DNA of 64,000 bases. Origin: Stutzerimonas kirkiae (GTDB lineage: Bacteria > Pseudomonadota > Gammaproteobacteria > Pseudomonadales > Pseudomonadaceae). The position numbers and the translations under genes are program-made. Below, piece by piece: positions 1-8,727 of the stretch (positions are counted from its first letter, which is position 1; each line of letters starts with the position of its first letter). A model generated the notes under the pieces. The model saw nothing but the letters and a program-made list of their open reading frames with translations. It had not been told where the DNA came from and made no database searches. Location of the stretch: positions 62,001 to 126,000 of the forward strand of contig NZ_QJUO01000006.1 of the NCBI RefSeq assembly GCF_004327335.1. Reading direction: 5' to 3'.

Positions 1-14
1 GCCGCGGGTATCGC

Positions 15-115
15 CTTCATTCCCGCCGGCGCGGGAATGAAGGGCGGGAAGCGGGGTTGCGAGTCGGCCACTCGGAATGCCCTCGCAGCCCCGTCGTCCC
101 TGCGCAGGTGGGGAC
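15..115. repeat. Two REP-like hairpins
   Basis: Positions 15-26 and 31-42 form a perfect 12-bp inverted repeat around a 4-base loop. A second, weaker hairpin runs 96-115 (GTCCC/GGGAC arms around CCTGCGCAGG). Both resemble the short extragenic palindromes scattered through Pseudomonas genomes. They precede the TolQ-like gene and may end transcription of a gene left of the window. No coding sequence is visible in the first 215 bases. Confidence 0.5.
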
Positions 116-215
116 CCAGGAGCACGAACCCAGGGCCGCCACTGGAAATGGCGGTGCGTTTCACCCGGAGCAGCTATTCGATCAGCGGCGCCTTGCGCGC
201 CCACAGGAGTTTCCC

Positions 216-935
216 ATGCAACATGCGACAGAACAGATGACGGTCTGGGGCCTGGTCAGCGATGCCAGCCCGGTGGTGCAGGCCGTCATGCTGGTGTTGG
301 TGCTGGCCTCGATGGCCAGTTGGTACCTGATCATCCGCCGCGGCGCCGCCCTGCGCCGTGGCGAGCACCAGTTGCAAGCCTTCCTGCAACGCTTCCGCAA
401 CAGTGGCGACCTCGACCTGGCGCAGTTGTACCAGGCCGACAAAGGCCGCGAGCCGCCGGCCGAAGCTGCCCTGCAGCGGATCTTCCAGAGCGGCTACCAG
501 GCCTTCGGCCAGTTGCAGCGCCAGCCCGGCATCGCCCCCGCAGCGGTGCTCGAAGGGGTCGAGCGCAACCTGTACGTGGCCATCGCCGAGCAGGAAGAGC
601 GCCTCGAGCGCGGCTTGCCGCTGCTGGCCACGGTCGGTTCGGTCAGCCCCTACGTCGGCCTGTTCGGCACCGTCTGGGGCATCATGAATGCCTTCCTGGG
701 GCTGTCCCAGGTGCAGCAGGTGACCCTTTCCACCGTCGCTCCGGGTATCGCCGAGGCGCTGATCGCCACCGCCATCGGCCTGTTCGCGGCGATCCCGGCG
801 GTGATCGCCTACAACCGTTTCGCCGCCCGTGGCCAGGCCCTGGTCGGGCGCTACTACAGCTTCGCCAACGAATTGCAGGCGCGCCTGCACCGGCGCCTGC
901 ACAGTGGCGGCGCGGCCATCGCCGCCGTTGCCTGA
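216..935 (+). CDS. TolQ/ExbB-family proton channel subunit
   Basis: A 239-residue inner-membrane protein of the MotA/TolQ/ExbB family. It forms the proton channel that powers a TonB- or TolA-like arm. The start ATG at 216 follows an AGGAG at 205-209; a longer frame reaching back to 57 has no ribosome site. Three membrane segments are visible: residues about 19-41, then 136-166 with the family motif [14 protein letters not shown], then about 172-203 with [14 protein letters not shown]. The sequence is closer to TolQ than to the ExbB at 26954-28009. It is the first of three genes (10-bp gap, then a 4-bp overlap) and is probably a second TonB-energising set rather than the housekeeping Tol system, because no tolB or pal follows. 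Confidence 0.9.
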   Translation: MQHATEQMTVWGLVSDASPVVQAVMLVLVLASMASWYLIIRRGAALRRGEHQLQAFLQRFRNSGDLDLAQLYQADKGREPPAEAALQRIFQSGYQAFGQLQRQPGIAPAAVLEGVERNLYVAIAEQEERLERGLPLLATVGSVSPYVGLFGTVWGIMNAFLGLSQVQQVTLSTVAPGIAEALIATAIGLFAAIPAVIAYNRFAARGQALVGRYYSFANELQARLHRRLHSGGAAIAAVA

Positions 936-945
936 GGAGCCGATC

Positions 946-1395
946 ATGCTGGTCAGATCGTCGCGCAAGCATGCGCCAAATGCGGAAATGAACGTGGTGC
1001 CCTACATCGACGTGATGCTGGTATTGCTGGTGATCTTCATGGTCACCGCGCCGATGCTGGTGCAGGGCGTCAGCCTGGAGCTGCCCAAGGTCGCCGCCGA
1101 GGCGCTGCCGTCGCCCGGCGAGCAGCAACTGGTGACGCTCTCGGTGACCGCCGAGGGCGACTACTATTGGAATGTCGGCCCGGAGCTGGCGGTGGGCAGC
1201 CAGAGCGACCAGGCGGTGGACCTGGCGGTCATGCGCGACAGCCTGCTGGCGCTGGTCGCCGAGCGGGCGGACACCCAGGTCTACGTGCGCGCCGACCAGG
1301 GCGCGGACTACGCCGCGGTGCTGGCCGGTATCGCCGCGTTGCAGCGTGGCGGCATCAGTCGCATCGGCCTGGTGACCGAGGCGCCGCAGCCATGA
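946..1395 (+). CDS. ExbD/TolR-family protein
   Basis: 149 residues. The product is a single-pass inner-membrane partner of the preceding channel. The lone membrane helix begins near residue 20 and carries the proton-relaying aspartate (Asp22, in the motif YIDVMLVLLVIFMV). The rest is a periplasmic domain of the usual ExbD/TolR size. The ATG at 946 follows GAGG at 936-939; the upstream in-frame extension lies inside the previous gene. The stop TGA overlaps the ATG of the next gene, so the two are probably translationally coupled. Confidence 0.9.
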   Translation: MLVRSSRKHAPNAEMNVVPYIDVMLVLLVIFMVTAPMLVQGVSLELPKVAAEALPSPGEQQLVTLSVTAEGDYYWNVGPELAVGSQSDQAVDLAVMRDSLLALVAERADTQVYVRADQGADYAAVLAGIAALQRGGISRIGLVTEAPQP

Positions 1396-2159
1396 GCGCA
1401 GTGCTCGTGCCGGCTGACGGGCAGCGGCCCTGGCGTGGGCGCCTGGGCAGCGCTGGCCTGGTGCTGGCGTTGCATGGCCTGCTGGCCCTGGTGCTGCTGC
1501 GCGGGCTGGCGCCGGCCCTGCCGGAGCCGCCCCTGGCGATGATGGTGGAGACCGCGCTGGTCAGCCTGCCGCCGGCGCCGGTTCCCGAACCGCTGGTGGA
1601 GCCGCTCGTGGAGCCTGTGGCGGAAATCGAGCCGCCAGCGCCCCGGGTGGAGGAAGCACCGCCGCCGCTGGTCCGGCCCGACCAGGCCGAACTGGCGTTC
1701 AAGCGCGCCGAGCGCGAGCGTGAAACGCAGCGCCGCGAGCAGGAAGCCGAGCACCGGCGCCAGGAGCGACTGGAACAGCAGCGCCGGGCACAGCAACAGC
1801 AGGAAGCACAACGCCAGGCGCAGCTTGCCGCCCGCCAGGCCGCCGAGCGCGAAGCCGCCCTGGCCGCCGAGCGGGCGCGCGCCGCCGACAGCCGCCGCTA
1901 CCAGCCGCTCAGCAAGAAGGCCCCGGCCTACCCCCAGCGCGCCCTGGACCAGCGCCTCGAAGGCACCTGCACGGTCACCTATACGGTCGATGCGCGCGGC
2001 CGTGTGCAGGCACCCGAGGCCCTCGACGATTGCCACCCGCTGTTCGTGCGCCCGTCGCTGGCGGCGGCCAGGGGCTTCCGCTATCAGCCACGGCTGGTCG
2101 ATGGCCAGGCGGTGCCGGTGGCGAACGTGCGCAATACCTTCCACTATCGGATCGAGTGA
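1392..2159 (+). CDS. Hybrid TonB: TolA-like stalk, TonB C-terminal domain
   Basis: 255 residues. An N-terminal membrane anchor (about 20-38) is followed by a Pro/Glu-rich stretch (about 40-100), a long Arg/Gln/Glu/Ala helix typical of TolA domain II (about 101-170), and a TonB_C domain (about 175-255, starting KKAPAYPQRAL and ending NTFHYRIE). Cys193 and Cys214 lie in the C-terminal domain and could pair in the periplasm. With the TolQ-like and ExbD-like neighbours it should transduce proton-motive force to outer-membrane receptors. The stalk departs from the Pro-Lys/Pro-Glu spacer of the second TonB at 25738-26526. TonB-type is preferred over TolA because the C-terminal motif is TonB_C. Confidence 0.85.
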   Translation: MSAVLVPADGQRPWRGRLGSAGLVLALHGLLALVLLRGLAPALPEPPLAMMVETALVSLPPAPVPEPLVEPLVEPVAEIEPPAPRVEEAPPPLVRPDQAELAFKRAERERETQRREQEAEHRRQERLEQQRRAQQQQEAQRQAQLAARQAAEREAALAAERARAADSRRYQPLSKKAPAYPQRALDQRLEGTCTVTYTVDARGRVQAPEALDDCHPLFVRPSLAAARGFRYQPRLVDGQAVPVANVRNTFHYRIE

Positions 2160-2248
2160 GGTGCCGGTCGCGGCGCTGCCGGCGCCCGGGATTCTGAACA
2201 TTGCCGCCCAGCGCGCGGTCTATCTCCGGGTGTAGGGCGGCGGTGGCC

Positions 2249-2412
2249 CAGGGCAATAGCGCTATGCACGGCAAACAGCCGAAAACAGTGCTGGAAGGCT
2301 CGAGGCTGGATGAAAGCGCGTGGCAACCGGTGTTTTTCGTCCAGCTTTCCAGCCTCCAGCGCTTTTGTCGGAGCTCCTTTGCGGTGAATAACGGTATAGC
2401 GCGATCGCCCTG
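2249..2412. repeat. Repeat family A, copy 1 (164 bp)
   Basis: An intergenic element bounded by terminal inverted repeats of about 16 bp (left CAGGGCAATAGCGCTAT, right ATAGCGCGATCGCCCTG). Inside is a long imperfect inverted repeat built from AGCGCTGGAGGCTGG-type arms. Sister copies lie at 45289-45444, 60478-60632 (opposite orientation) and 63724-63877, with a degenerate one near 35481. It fills most of the gap between the tonB-like gene and the DUF533 gene. No coding role is evident. Confidence 0.85.
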
Positions 2413-2531
2413 GGCGGTAGCTGCCTCCATGGCGGACCGGGCAATATCCTGACGCAATATGTAAACGACAGTCGCGCAGGCCCGCAGTAGATTCGCCAGG
2501 TTTTCATCCTTGAACGCTTCGGAGATTTTCC

Positions 2532-3272
2532 ATGAATACGCGTGGCCTGCTCGACCAGTTGCTGAAATCCGGTCAGGAGTTGCTGCAGAAGAATGCTGCC
2601 GGTGGTGTGTCTTCCGGTCTCGGCGGAGCGCTTGGCGGCCTGCTGGGCAAGGGCGGCGGGAATGATGCCGGCAAGGGCGCCGGCGATCTCGGCAGCCTGC
2701 TAAAGGGTGTCGGCGGCGGCACGGCGCTGGGCCTGTTGCTGGGCAACAAGCGCGCGCGCAAGATCGGCGGCAAGGTGGCGGTCTATGGCGGCCTGGCGGC
2801 TCTTGGCGTGATCGCCTACAAGGCCTATGGCAACTGGCAGGCGCAGCAGGCCGGTGCGCCCCGGGGCGAGCCGCGCACCCTGGACCGCCTGCCGGCGCCC
2901 GAGGTCGAGCTGCACAGCCAGGGCATCCTCAAGGCGCTGGTGGCGGCGGCCAAGGCCGACGGGCATATCGATGCCCGCGAGCGCGAGCTGATCGAAGGCG
3001 AGTTCAGCAGGCTGACCGGCGATACCGAGGTGCAGCAGTGGCTCGATAGCGAACTGAACAAGCCGCTGGACCCGGCGGACGTGGCGCGCGCGGCGAGCAC
3101 CCCGGAACTGGCGGCGGAAATGTATGTGGCCAGTGTGCTGATGGTCGACGAGGAGCACTTCATGGAACGCGCCTACCTCGACGAGCTGGCGCGCCAGTTG
3201 CAGCTCGACCCGGCCCTCAAGGGCGAACTGGAAGCCCAGGTGAGGCGCGAACTCCAGGCCGCCCAGGCCTGA
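2532..3272 (+). CDS. DUF533 (YebE/TerB-like) membrane protein
   Basis: 246 residues. The N-terminal third is Gly-rich with low-complexity GGLLGKGG-type runs, then a membrane segment near residues 80-96 (VAVYGGLAALGVIAYKAYG). The C-terminal half (about 125-240) is the all-helical DUF533 domain related to TerB, with the typical acidic turn (KADGHIDARE). E. coli YebE is a homologue of unknown biochemical function linked to envelope stress. The ATG at 2532 has a GGAG 9 bases upstream. It stands alone, downstream of a family A repeat and followed by a hairpin. Confidence 0.85.
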   Translation: MNTRGLLDQLLKSGQELLQKNAAGGVSSGLGGALGGLLGKGGGNDAGKGAGDLGSLLKGVGGGTALGLLLGNKRARKIGGKVAVYGGLAALGVIAYKAYGNWQAQQAGAPRGEPRTLDRLPAPEVELHSQGILKALVAAAKADGHIDARERELIEGEFSRLTGDTEVQQWLDSELNKPLDPADVARAASTPELAAEMYVASVLMVDEEHFMERAYLDELARQLQLDPALKGELEAQVRRELQAAQA

Positions 3273-3293
3273 GCCTCCCACCAGCGGCGCGCG

Positions 3294-3356
3294 GTAGGGT
3301 GCGCCGTGCGCGCAGGCAAGCGTACAGGTCGTTCTCGTGCGCATGGAGCACCCTAC
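3294..3356. repeat. Repeat family B hairpin (63 bp)
   Basis: Inverted repeat with outer arms GTAGGGTGCGCC and GGAGCACCCTAC. It belongs to a family of GC-rich palindromes seen also at 34205-34268, 56578-56641 and 62100-62163. Its right arm contains the stop codon of the dipeptidase gene (3353-3355, minus strand). It lies between convergent genes and may act as a bidirectional terminator. Confidence 0.7.
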
Positions 3357-4588
3357 GGTGCTGGGCAGTTCGTCCCGGTGCGGGTCTGCACCTCGTCCAG
3401 CAGGCGCAGCAGGTTGCCGCCCCAGATGGCGGCGATCTGCGTTTCGTCGTAGCCGGCTTGCAGCAGCCGTTCGGTGATGCGCGGCAGGCCGGCGACATCA
3501 TCCAGCCCCTCGACGCCGCCGCCGCCGTCCCAGTCGCCGCCGATGCCGACATGCCCGATGCCGGCCACTTCTATCACATGCAGCAGGTGCGCCATGAAGT
3601 CGTCCAGGGTGGCGCGCGGGCGCGGGTAGCGTTGTTCCACCTCGGCCATCTCGCGTGCCAGTTCGGCGAACTCGCCCGGCGCCAGCCCGGCCATCTGCCG
3701 CAGTCGCCCGTACAGCGGTTGCAGGGCCGCCTGCCGCCGTGGGTCCGCCGCCTGTGGTTGCAGGTAGTCGCCATACAGCGTCACCTGGATCACCCCGCCG
3801 CGCTCGGCCAGGCGGCGGATACGTGCATCGTCGAGATTGCGAGGGTGGGCGTTGACCGCCCGGCTGCTCGAATGCGACAGCACGATCGGTGCCTGCGAGC
3901 GCTCCAGCAACTGGTCGAAGACCTGGTCCGAGGCGTGCGAGGCGTCGAGCAGGATGCCCAGGCAATTGGCTTGCGCCACCAGCGCCTGCCCGGCGGGGCT
4001 GAGGCCGCCCCATTCGGGCAGTGCCGTGGCCGAGTCGGCCAGGTCGTTGTTGCTGCCGTGCACCAGGCCGAGCATGCGCAGGCCCTGGCGCTGGTAGGTG
4101 GCCAGCAGCGCCGGGTCGCTGGCCAGCGGCTGGGCGTTTTCCATCGAGATGAACACCGCATGGCGGCCTTCGCCTTGCAGGCGCCGCGCATCGGCGGCGT
4201 CCAACGCCAGGCCGAGATCCTGCGGATGGCGCTCGACCAGGTCGCGGATGCGCAGCAGCGTCGCCAGGCCCTGGCTGCTGGCGGCGTTGCGCCCGGCCGC
4301 ATCGCGTGGCCCCTGCGCGGTGTAGATCGCCCAGAAGCCGCCGTCCAGGCCACCCTCGCGCAGGCGCGGCAGGTCGACCTGGGACAGCTCGCGGCGGCTG
4401 TCGTGGCGCTGGCGGATGTCCCAGCCCGGCAGGGCCAGCAGCCGAGGAGTGTCCAGGTGGCTGTCGAGCACCAGCAGGCGCTGGTGCAGCGCCAGTGCGG
4501 CGGCGGACGGCTGCGCGCCCTGGGCGCCGGCAGCGCCGAACAGGAGCGCCAGGGCGAATGCCAGGCGCTTCGACACCAGAGGTTTCAT
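3353..4588 (-). CDS. Membrane dipeptidase, peptidase family M19
   Basis: 411 residues with a signal peptide (about 1-25, AFALALLFGAAGAQG). Family M19 enzymes are zinc dipeptidases that act on L-Xaa-D-Xaa and related dipeptides. Visible metal-site motifs are His44-x-Asp46 (DSHLDTP), a Glu in ISMEN, a later HSSSRAVNAHPRN and GIGGDWDG near the C-terminus. The ATG overlaps the stop of the MmgE/PrpD gene by 4 bases. It is the last gene of the eight-gene cistron, so it probably works on the transported substrate in the periplasm. The last codons and stop are supplied by a family B hairpin. Confidence 0.88.
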   Translation of the reverse strand: MKPLVSKRLAFALALLFGAAGAQGAQPSAAALALHQRLLVLDSHLDTPRLLALPGWDIRQRHDSRRELSQVDLPRLREGGLDGGFWAIYTAQGPRDAAGRNAASSQGLATLLRIRDLVERHPQDLGLALDAADARRLQGEGRHAVFISMENAQPLASDPALLATYQRQGLRMLGLVHGSNNDLADSATALPEWGGLSPAGQALVAQANCLGILLDASHASDQVFDQLLERSQAPIVLSHSSSRAVNAHPRNLDDARIRRLAERGGVIQVTLYGDYLQPQAADPRRQAALQPLYGRLRQMAGLAPGEFAELAREMAEVEQRYPRPRATLDDFMAHLLHVIEVAGIGHVGIGGDWDGGGGVEGLDDVAGLPRITERLLQAGYDETQIAAIWGGNLLRLLDEVQTRTGTNCPAP

Positions 4589-5979
4589 AGCGGCATCCGG
4601 AACAGCCGTTCGATCTGCCAGGGATTGGCCAGCACTTCCAGCAGGCGCTCGCGCAGGCTGGGTGAGACCAGGCGTTGCAGCTTTTCCTCGAACACCGCCC
4701 GGCGTGCCTCGGGCGCCAGCCCATCGAGCGGGCCGGCATACTCCAGGCTGGCCAGCCGCTGTGTGCCCTGCCAGGCGGCTAGGCGCGCCGGAAAGCCACC
4801 GCTGGCGGCCTGCGCCTGGTCCAGCTCGGTGCTGCCGAGCACTTCGACGTGCGCCATGAAGGCCAGCACCGCGGGGTCGTCCAGGGCCGCCGGGGCGAAC
4901 TCGTCGAGGCTCGCACGGCCGCGCACGAAGGCGCTGGCCACCGCGTAGGGCAGGCTGAAGCGGGCCGCCAGGTGGTTGCCGATGACGCGGGTGGAGAGGG
5001 TCTGCGCACTGGTGCCGTTGACCTCCACGCACAGCCGAGACACCTCATGCGGGCGGTAGCGGCGGCTCAGCTCGATGGCCGCGCGGATCGCCGACTGGCA
5101 GCCGAAGCAGGCCGGGTAGGGCTTGATCGCATAGGCGCCGAGGTCCTGCTCGCGCGGGTCGCGCCACAGCCGTCGTGGCTCCTGGGCGGCGAAGCCGAAG
5201 CTGGCCAGCCAGCCGTGTTCGCCGGTCAGGGTCGCCGTCGGGCCGGTGGCGCCGGCCTCGGCCAGTAGCACGGCCTGCACCGCGTTGCGCGCGGCGAAGC
5301 CGATCGCCAGGTCCTTGTCTTCGCTGTAGCTGCCCACGCTGGGCGAGAGTGCCGCCAGCAGCCCGGCGCTGAGGGTGCTGGCGCTGATCGCCACGGCGTG
5401 CGCGGCCCGCCCGGCATCGTCGAACAGCAGGGCCGCGCCGCCCAGGGCGGCGGCGATCGGTGCGATCAGCGAGGTGGTGCGAAAGCCCAGTTGGCCCCGG
5501 CGATGTTCGCGGCCAAGCGCCTCGGCCAGCCCGATATTGGCGGCGAAGGCGATCCACAGTGCCTTGAGCAGGCGTTCGCCGCCGATGCCACGCTGTTCCG
5601 CCAGGGCCATGAGCGCCGGGACGATGACCACTGCGGCATGGCCATTGTTGCGCGGGTTGATCAGCACTTCCTGGTAGTCCAGGGCTTCCGCCGCGCAAGC
5701 GTTGAGCAGCGCCGCGTCGGTCGGCGCGGCGTTGAAGTCGCGTCCCCAGATGCGGCTGCCGCTGCCGTCCGCCTGGCATGTCACCAGTACCTCGTCGATG
5801 CGGGTCGCGCCGATGCCCTGGCGCCGCGCGTGGTTGGCCACCGCCAGGGTGTCGACCAGCAGCAGGCCGATCTGCTCCGCCAGCGTTGGCGGCACGGGCT
5901 CATGCAGCAATGCCAGGTGCCGCTGTGCCCATTGCCTGTCGGTCATTGCTTCCGTCATTGCGTCGATCCTGTCCATCAT
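4585..5979 (-). CDS. MmgE/PrpD family protein
   Basis: 464 residues. It matches the MmgE/PrpD fold that includes 2-methylcitrate dehydratase, cis-aconitate decarboxylase and several less known dehydratases and hydrolases. Visible family signatures are the N-terminal LLVDTLAVANHAR, NPRNNGHAA and KPYPACFGCQSAIRAA. The partner methylcitrate genes (prpB, prpC) are absent, so a role in propionate metabolism is unlikely. The start overlaps the SDR stop (ATGA). Internal ATGs at codons 2, 8 and 12 are possible alternative starts. Substrate unknown; context suggests a step in breaking down the compound imported by this operon. Confidence 0.8.
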   Translation of the reverse strand: MMDRIDAMTEAMTDRQWAQRHLALLHEPVPPTLAEQIGLLLVDTLAVANHARRQGIGATRIDEVLVTCQADGSGSRIWGRDFNAAPTDAALLNACAAEALDYQEVLINPRNNGHAAVVIVPALMALAEQRGIGGERLLKALWIAFAANIGLAEALGREHRRGQLGFRTTSLIAPIAAALGGAALLFDDAGRAAHAVAISASTLSAGLLAALSPSVGSYSEDKDLAIGFAARNAVQAVLLAEAGATGPTATLTGEHGWLASFGFAAQEPRRLWRDPREQDLGAYAIKPYPACFGCQSAIRAAIELSRRYRPHEVSRLCVEVNGTSAQTLSTRVIGNHLAARFSLPYAVASAFVRGRASLDEFAPAALDDPAVLAFMAHVEVLGSTELDQAQAASGGFPARLAAWQGTQRLASLEYAGPLDGLAPEARRAVFEEKLQRLVSPSLRERLLEVLANPWQIERLFRMPL

Positions 5980-6695
5980 TCGACCCCGTTGGCCATGGTG
6001 CCGCCATCCAGCACGAAGTCGCTGCCGTTGGCGTATTTGAATGCCGGACCGGCCAGGGCGACGATGGCCCCGGCGATCTCTTCGGGGCGGGCCAGGCGGC
6101 CCAGCGGGATCTTCGCCAGCAGCCGCTGTTCGTCCAGGCGGCCGGCGGCCAGGGCGCGCTCGACCATGGCCGTGCGGGTATAGCCAGGGCTGACCGCCAG
6201 GGCGCGGATGCCGTGTTCGGCGAAATCCAGCGCCAGCACCTCGGTCAGCGCCAGCACGCCGGCCTTGCTCGCCGCATAGCTGGCGCGGCCAGGGCCGGAG
6301 CGTTGCGCGACGAAGGAGGCGAGGTTGATGATCAGCCCGTCGCCGGAGGCCGCGAGGGCGGCGAAGGCCGCCTGGCAGCAGAAGAAGGTGCCGCTCAGGT
6401 TGGTGTCGATCACCGCCCGCCAGTCCGCCTCGGACAATTGCGCGGCATGGCCGCGCCGGGCGATGCCGGCGCAGTTGACCAGTACGTCCAGGCGCTCCAG
6501 GGAAGCGGCGGCGGCCTGGACCGAGGCCCTGTCGCGGATATCCACCGCGTGCATCGCGACGCCTTGCGCTGCGTCATCCGTCGACAGATCCCAGCCCAGC
6601 ACCTGCGCGCCTTCGGCGACGAACGCCGCCGCTACCGCACGGCCGATGCCGCTGGCCGCGCCGGTCACCAGGACCCGGCGTATCGGATACTTCAT
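5976..6695 (-). CDS. Short-chain dehydrogenase/reductase
   Basis: 239 residues, a classical SDR. The nucleotide-binding motif TGAASGIG lies at residues 11-18, NCAG follows near 90, and the catalytic Tyr140-x3-Lys144 is present (YAASK). The Asp at the end of the second strand (GWDLS) suggests NAD(H) rather than NADP(H). The ATG at 6695 overlaps the stop of the FAD oxidoreductase by 4 bases. It likely oxidises or reduces an intermediate made by its operon neighbours; the substrate cannot be read from sequence. Confidence 0.87.
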   Translation of the reverse strand: MKYPIRRVLVTGAASGIGRAVAAAFVAEGAQVLGWDLSTDDAAQGVAMHAVDIRDRASVQAAAASLERLDVLVNCAGIARRGHAAQLSEADWRAVIDTNLSGTFFCCQAAFAALAASGDGLIINLASFVAQRSGPGRASYAASKAGVLALTEVLALDFAEHGIRALAVSPGYTRTAMVERALAAGRLDEQRLLAKIPLGRLARPEEIAGAIVALAGPAFKYANGSDFVLDGGTMANGVE

Positions 6696-7984
6696 AGAAT
6701 GGCTCCTTGTTCGAGTAACACCTGCCGGACCTGTTCCGGCGCGGCGCGTTTGCTGCTGCGGCAGGACAGCGCCGCCGCGACCCCGGCGGCCTGCCCGGTG
6801 GCGAAGGCGCAGCCCATCACCCGGGTCGAGCCGAAGGCCTCGTCGTCGGCGCCGATGCAACTGCCGGCCAGCCACAGGTTGCAACTGTCCACCGGGATCA
6901 GCGCGCCGTAGGGCACGTGGAACCAGCCGGGGTCGGCGATCCAGCGGTATTCGGTGATGCCCGGCAGCGGGTGCAGTTCGCAGGGCCAGGCGGAACGGGC
7001 GATGCCGTCGCTGCGGCGGCGGGCGCTGAGGGCGTCCGCCGCGCGGATGTCCTGTTGCGACTGCACCCGGCGCGTGGAACGCACGCCCAGGCAGGGGCCG
7101 CTGGTTTCCAGCCGCGCCTGGCGGAAGGCCGGCACCTGGCGGCGCAGTGATTCCAGGTAGTCGTGGGCGATTTCCCGCGCTTCGATTTCCGCCCGGGTGA
7201 TCGACGGGCTGCTGGCGTCGGGCAGGTCCACGTCGACCATCATCGCCCAGTAGCTCTGCGACCAGGGCAGGCGCACGAAGAAGCCGCCGTTGCTGCGCGC
7301 CAGGGTCTGCCCGGTACGTCGCTGGTAGTCCAGCACGGCGGCGTGCAGTTGTTCGCGATCAGGCGCGGGGCCCGGCTCCACGCCGTCGATGCGCACGGTC
7401 AGGGTCGCCGCCTGCAGGCGCGGCTGGATGCGCTGTGGAACCGCCATGGCCGCCAGGCTGGAATCGCCGCTGGCATCGATATAGTGGTTCGCCTCGACCG
7501 CGAACAGGCCCTGCGCGTCGCTGCACAGCAGCGAACGGATACGGCCGGCGCGTTGTTCCACCGCCACCGCGCGGCAATGCAGCAGCGGCTGCACGCCCGC
7601 CGCCAGCACCAGGGTATCGAGTACCCGCTTGAGCCGCTCCGGGTCGAGCAGGATGATCCAGTTGCCGCTGCCCTGCTGCCGTGGCGCCACCTCGTGGCCG
7701 CTGGCGGCGAGGGCGTCGAGCACGCGGCGGCCGATACCGCCGACCGCCGCCTCGGGCCTGTCGCCATGGGTGAGGAAACCGCAATAGGACTGCACCCCGG
7801 CGATGGTCGCGGTGCCGCCGAAGAAACCGTACTGCTCGATCAGCGCGACGCTGCAAGCGCATTCGGCGGCGGCCAGGGCCGCCGCGATCCCGGCGGAGCC
7901 GCCGCCGAGCACCGCCACGTCGACGCGCAGCGGCGGTCGGCCGGGGTTTGCCTGGAGGTTGTAGAGGGTTGCCGGGGTGTTCAC
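6692..7984 (-). CDS. FAD-dependent oxidoreductase
   Basis: 430 residues, cytoplasmic, with an N-terminal dinucleotide fold (VAVLGGGSAGIAAA, glycines near 27-32) and the YFD-type FAD_oxidored architecture including EQYGFFGGTATIAGV and a C-terminal LWLAGSCIGADDEAFGSTR flavin motif. The start is GTG at 7984, sharing GTGA with the ATPase stop. Such enzymes oxidise amines, hydroxy acids or similar groups. It sits directly after the ABC importer genes, so it probably makes the first intracellular change to the imported molecule. Exact reaction unknown. Confidence 0.82.
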   Translation of the reverse strand: MNTPATLYNLQANPGRPPLRVDVAVLGGGSAGIAAALAAAECACSVALIEQYGFFGGTATIAGVQSYCGFLTHGDRPEAAVGGIGRRVLDALAASGHEVAPRQQGSGNWIILLDPERLKRVLDTLVLAAGVQPLLHCRAVAVEQRAGRIRSLLCSDAQGLFAVEANHYIDASGDSSLAAMAVPQRIQPRLQAATLTVRIDGVEPGPAPDREQLHAAVLDYQRRTGQTLARSNGGFFVRLPWSQSYWAMMVDVDLPDASSPSITRAEIEAREIAHDYLESLRRQVPAFRQARLETSGPCLGVRSTRRVQSQQDIRAADALSARRRSDGIARSAWPCELHPLPGITEYRWIADPGWFHVPYGALIPVDSCNLWLAGSCIGADDEAFGSTRVMGCAFATGQAAGVAAALSCRSSKRAAPEQVRQVLLEQGAIL

Positions 7985-8727
7985 AGCACTTTGTCCAGGA
8001 AGGCGCGGGTGCGTGGGTCCCGTGGCTCGGCGAAGAAGTCCGCGGCCGGCGCATGCTCGACCACCCGGCCGCCGTCCATGAAGTACACATGGTCGGCGAC
8101 TTCGCGGGCGAAGCGCATTTCATGGGTGACCAGCAGGCAGGTCATGCCATCGGCGGCGATGTCCTGGATCACCCCCAGCACTTCCTTGACCGTCTCCGGG
8201 TCGAGGGCGGCGGTCACTTCGTCGAACAGCATCACCTGCGGGCGCATGCACAGGCTGCGGGCGATCGCCACGCGCTGCTGCTGGCCGCCGGACAACTCGC
8301 CGGGGTAGGCGTGCAACTTGTCTTCCAGGCGCACCCTGGCCAGCAGTTCGCGGGCCTGCGCCTCGACCTCGGCGCGCGGCCTGCGCAGCACCTGGAGCGG
8401 CGCCATCGTCACGTTCTGCAAGACAGTGCGATGGGGAAACAGGTTGTAGCCCTGGAACACGATGCCGACCCGCTGGCGCAGGGCCTGGGCATCCAGGTGT
8501 GCGGCATCGACCTGCAGCCCGGCGACGCGAATGCGCCCCGCGTCGATGGGCGTCAGTGCGTTGATGCAGCGCAGCACGGTGGACTTGCCCGAGCCCGACG
8601 GGCCGATGATGCAGGCCACCTCGCCGCGCCCGACCGACAGGTCCACCCCGCACAGTACCTGGTTGGCGCCGAAAGCCTTGGTCACGCCCTCCAGCTCGAT
8701 GAAGGGCTCGTGCAGTTCGCGTTTCAT
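7981..8727 (-). CDS. Polar amino-acid-type ABC transporter ATPase
   Basis: 248 residues. Walker A GPSGSGKST at 42-50, signature LSGGQQQRV, Walker B VMLFDEVTA and the switch histidine in LLVTHEM are all intact. It is closest to the GlnQ/HisP class serving polar amino acid importers. The ATG at 8727 overlaps the permease stop by 4 bases. It powers the two membrane proteins encoded just upstream. Confidence 0.92.
   Translation of the reverse strand: MKRELHEPFIELEGVTKAFGANQVLCGVDLSVGRGEVACIIGPSGSGKSTVLRCINALTPIDAGRIRVAGLQVDAAHLDAQALRQRVGIVFQGYNLFPHRTVLQNVTMAPLQVLRRPRAEVEAQARELLARVRLEDKLHAYPGELSGGQQQRVAIARSLCMRPQVMLFDEVTAALDPETVKEVLGVIQDIAADGMTCLLVTHEMRFAREVADHVYFMDGGRVVEHAPAADFFAEPRDPRTRAFLDKVL

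Noticed and set aside
216-2159. Housekeeping tolQRA operon
   Set aside because: No ybgC before it and no tolB or pal after it, and the third protein ends in a TonB_C domain.
3299-4948. A 549-codon plus-strand frame opposite the dipeptidase and MmgE/PrpD genes
   Set aside because: It is antisense to two recognised families, has Arg/Gln/Ala-rich low-complexity content typical of GC-rich shadows, and no domain or ribosome site.
4585-5979. Methylcitrate pathway (prpD)
   Set aside because: prpB, prpC and acnD are absent and the gene is embedded in an importer operon.
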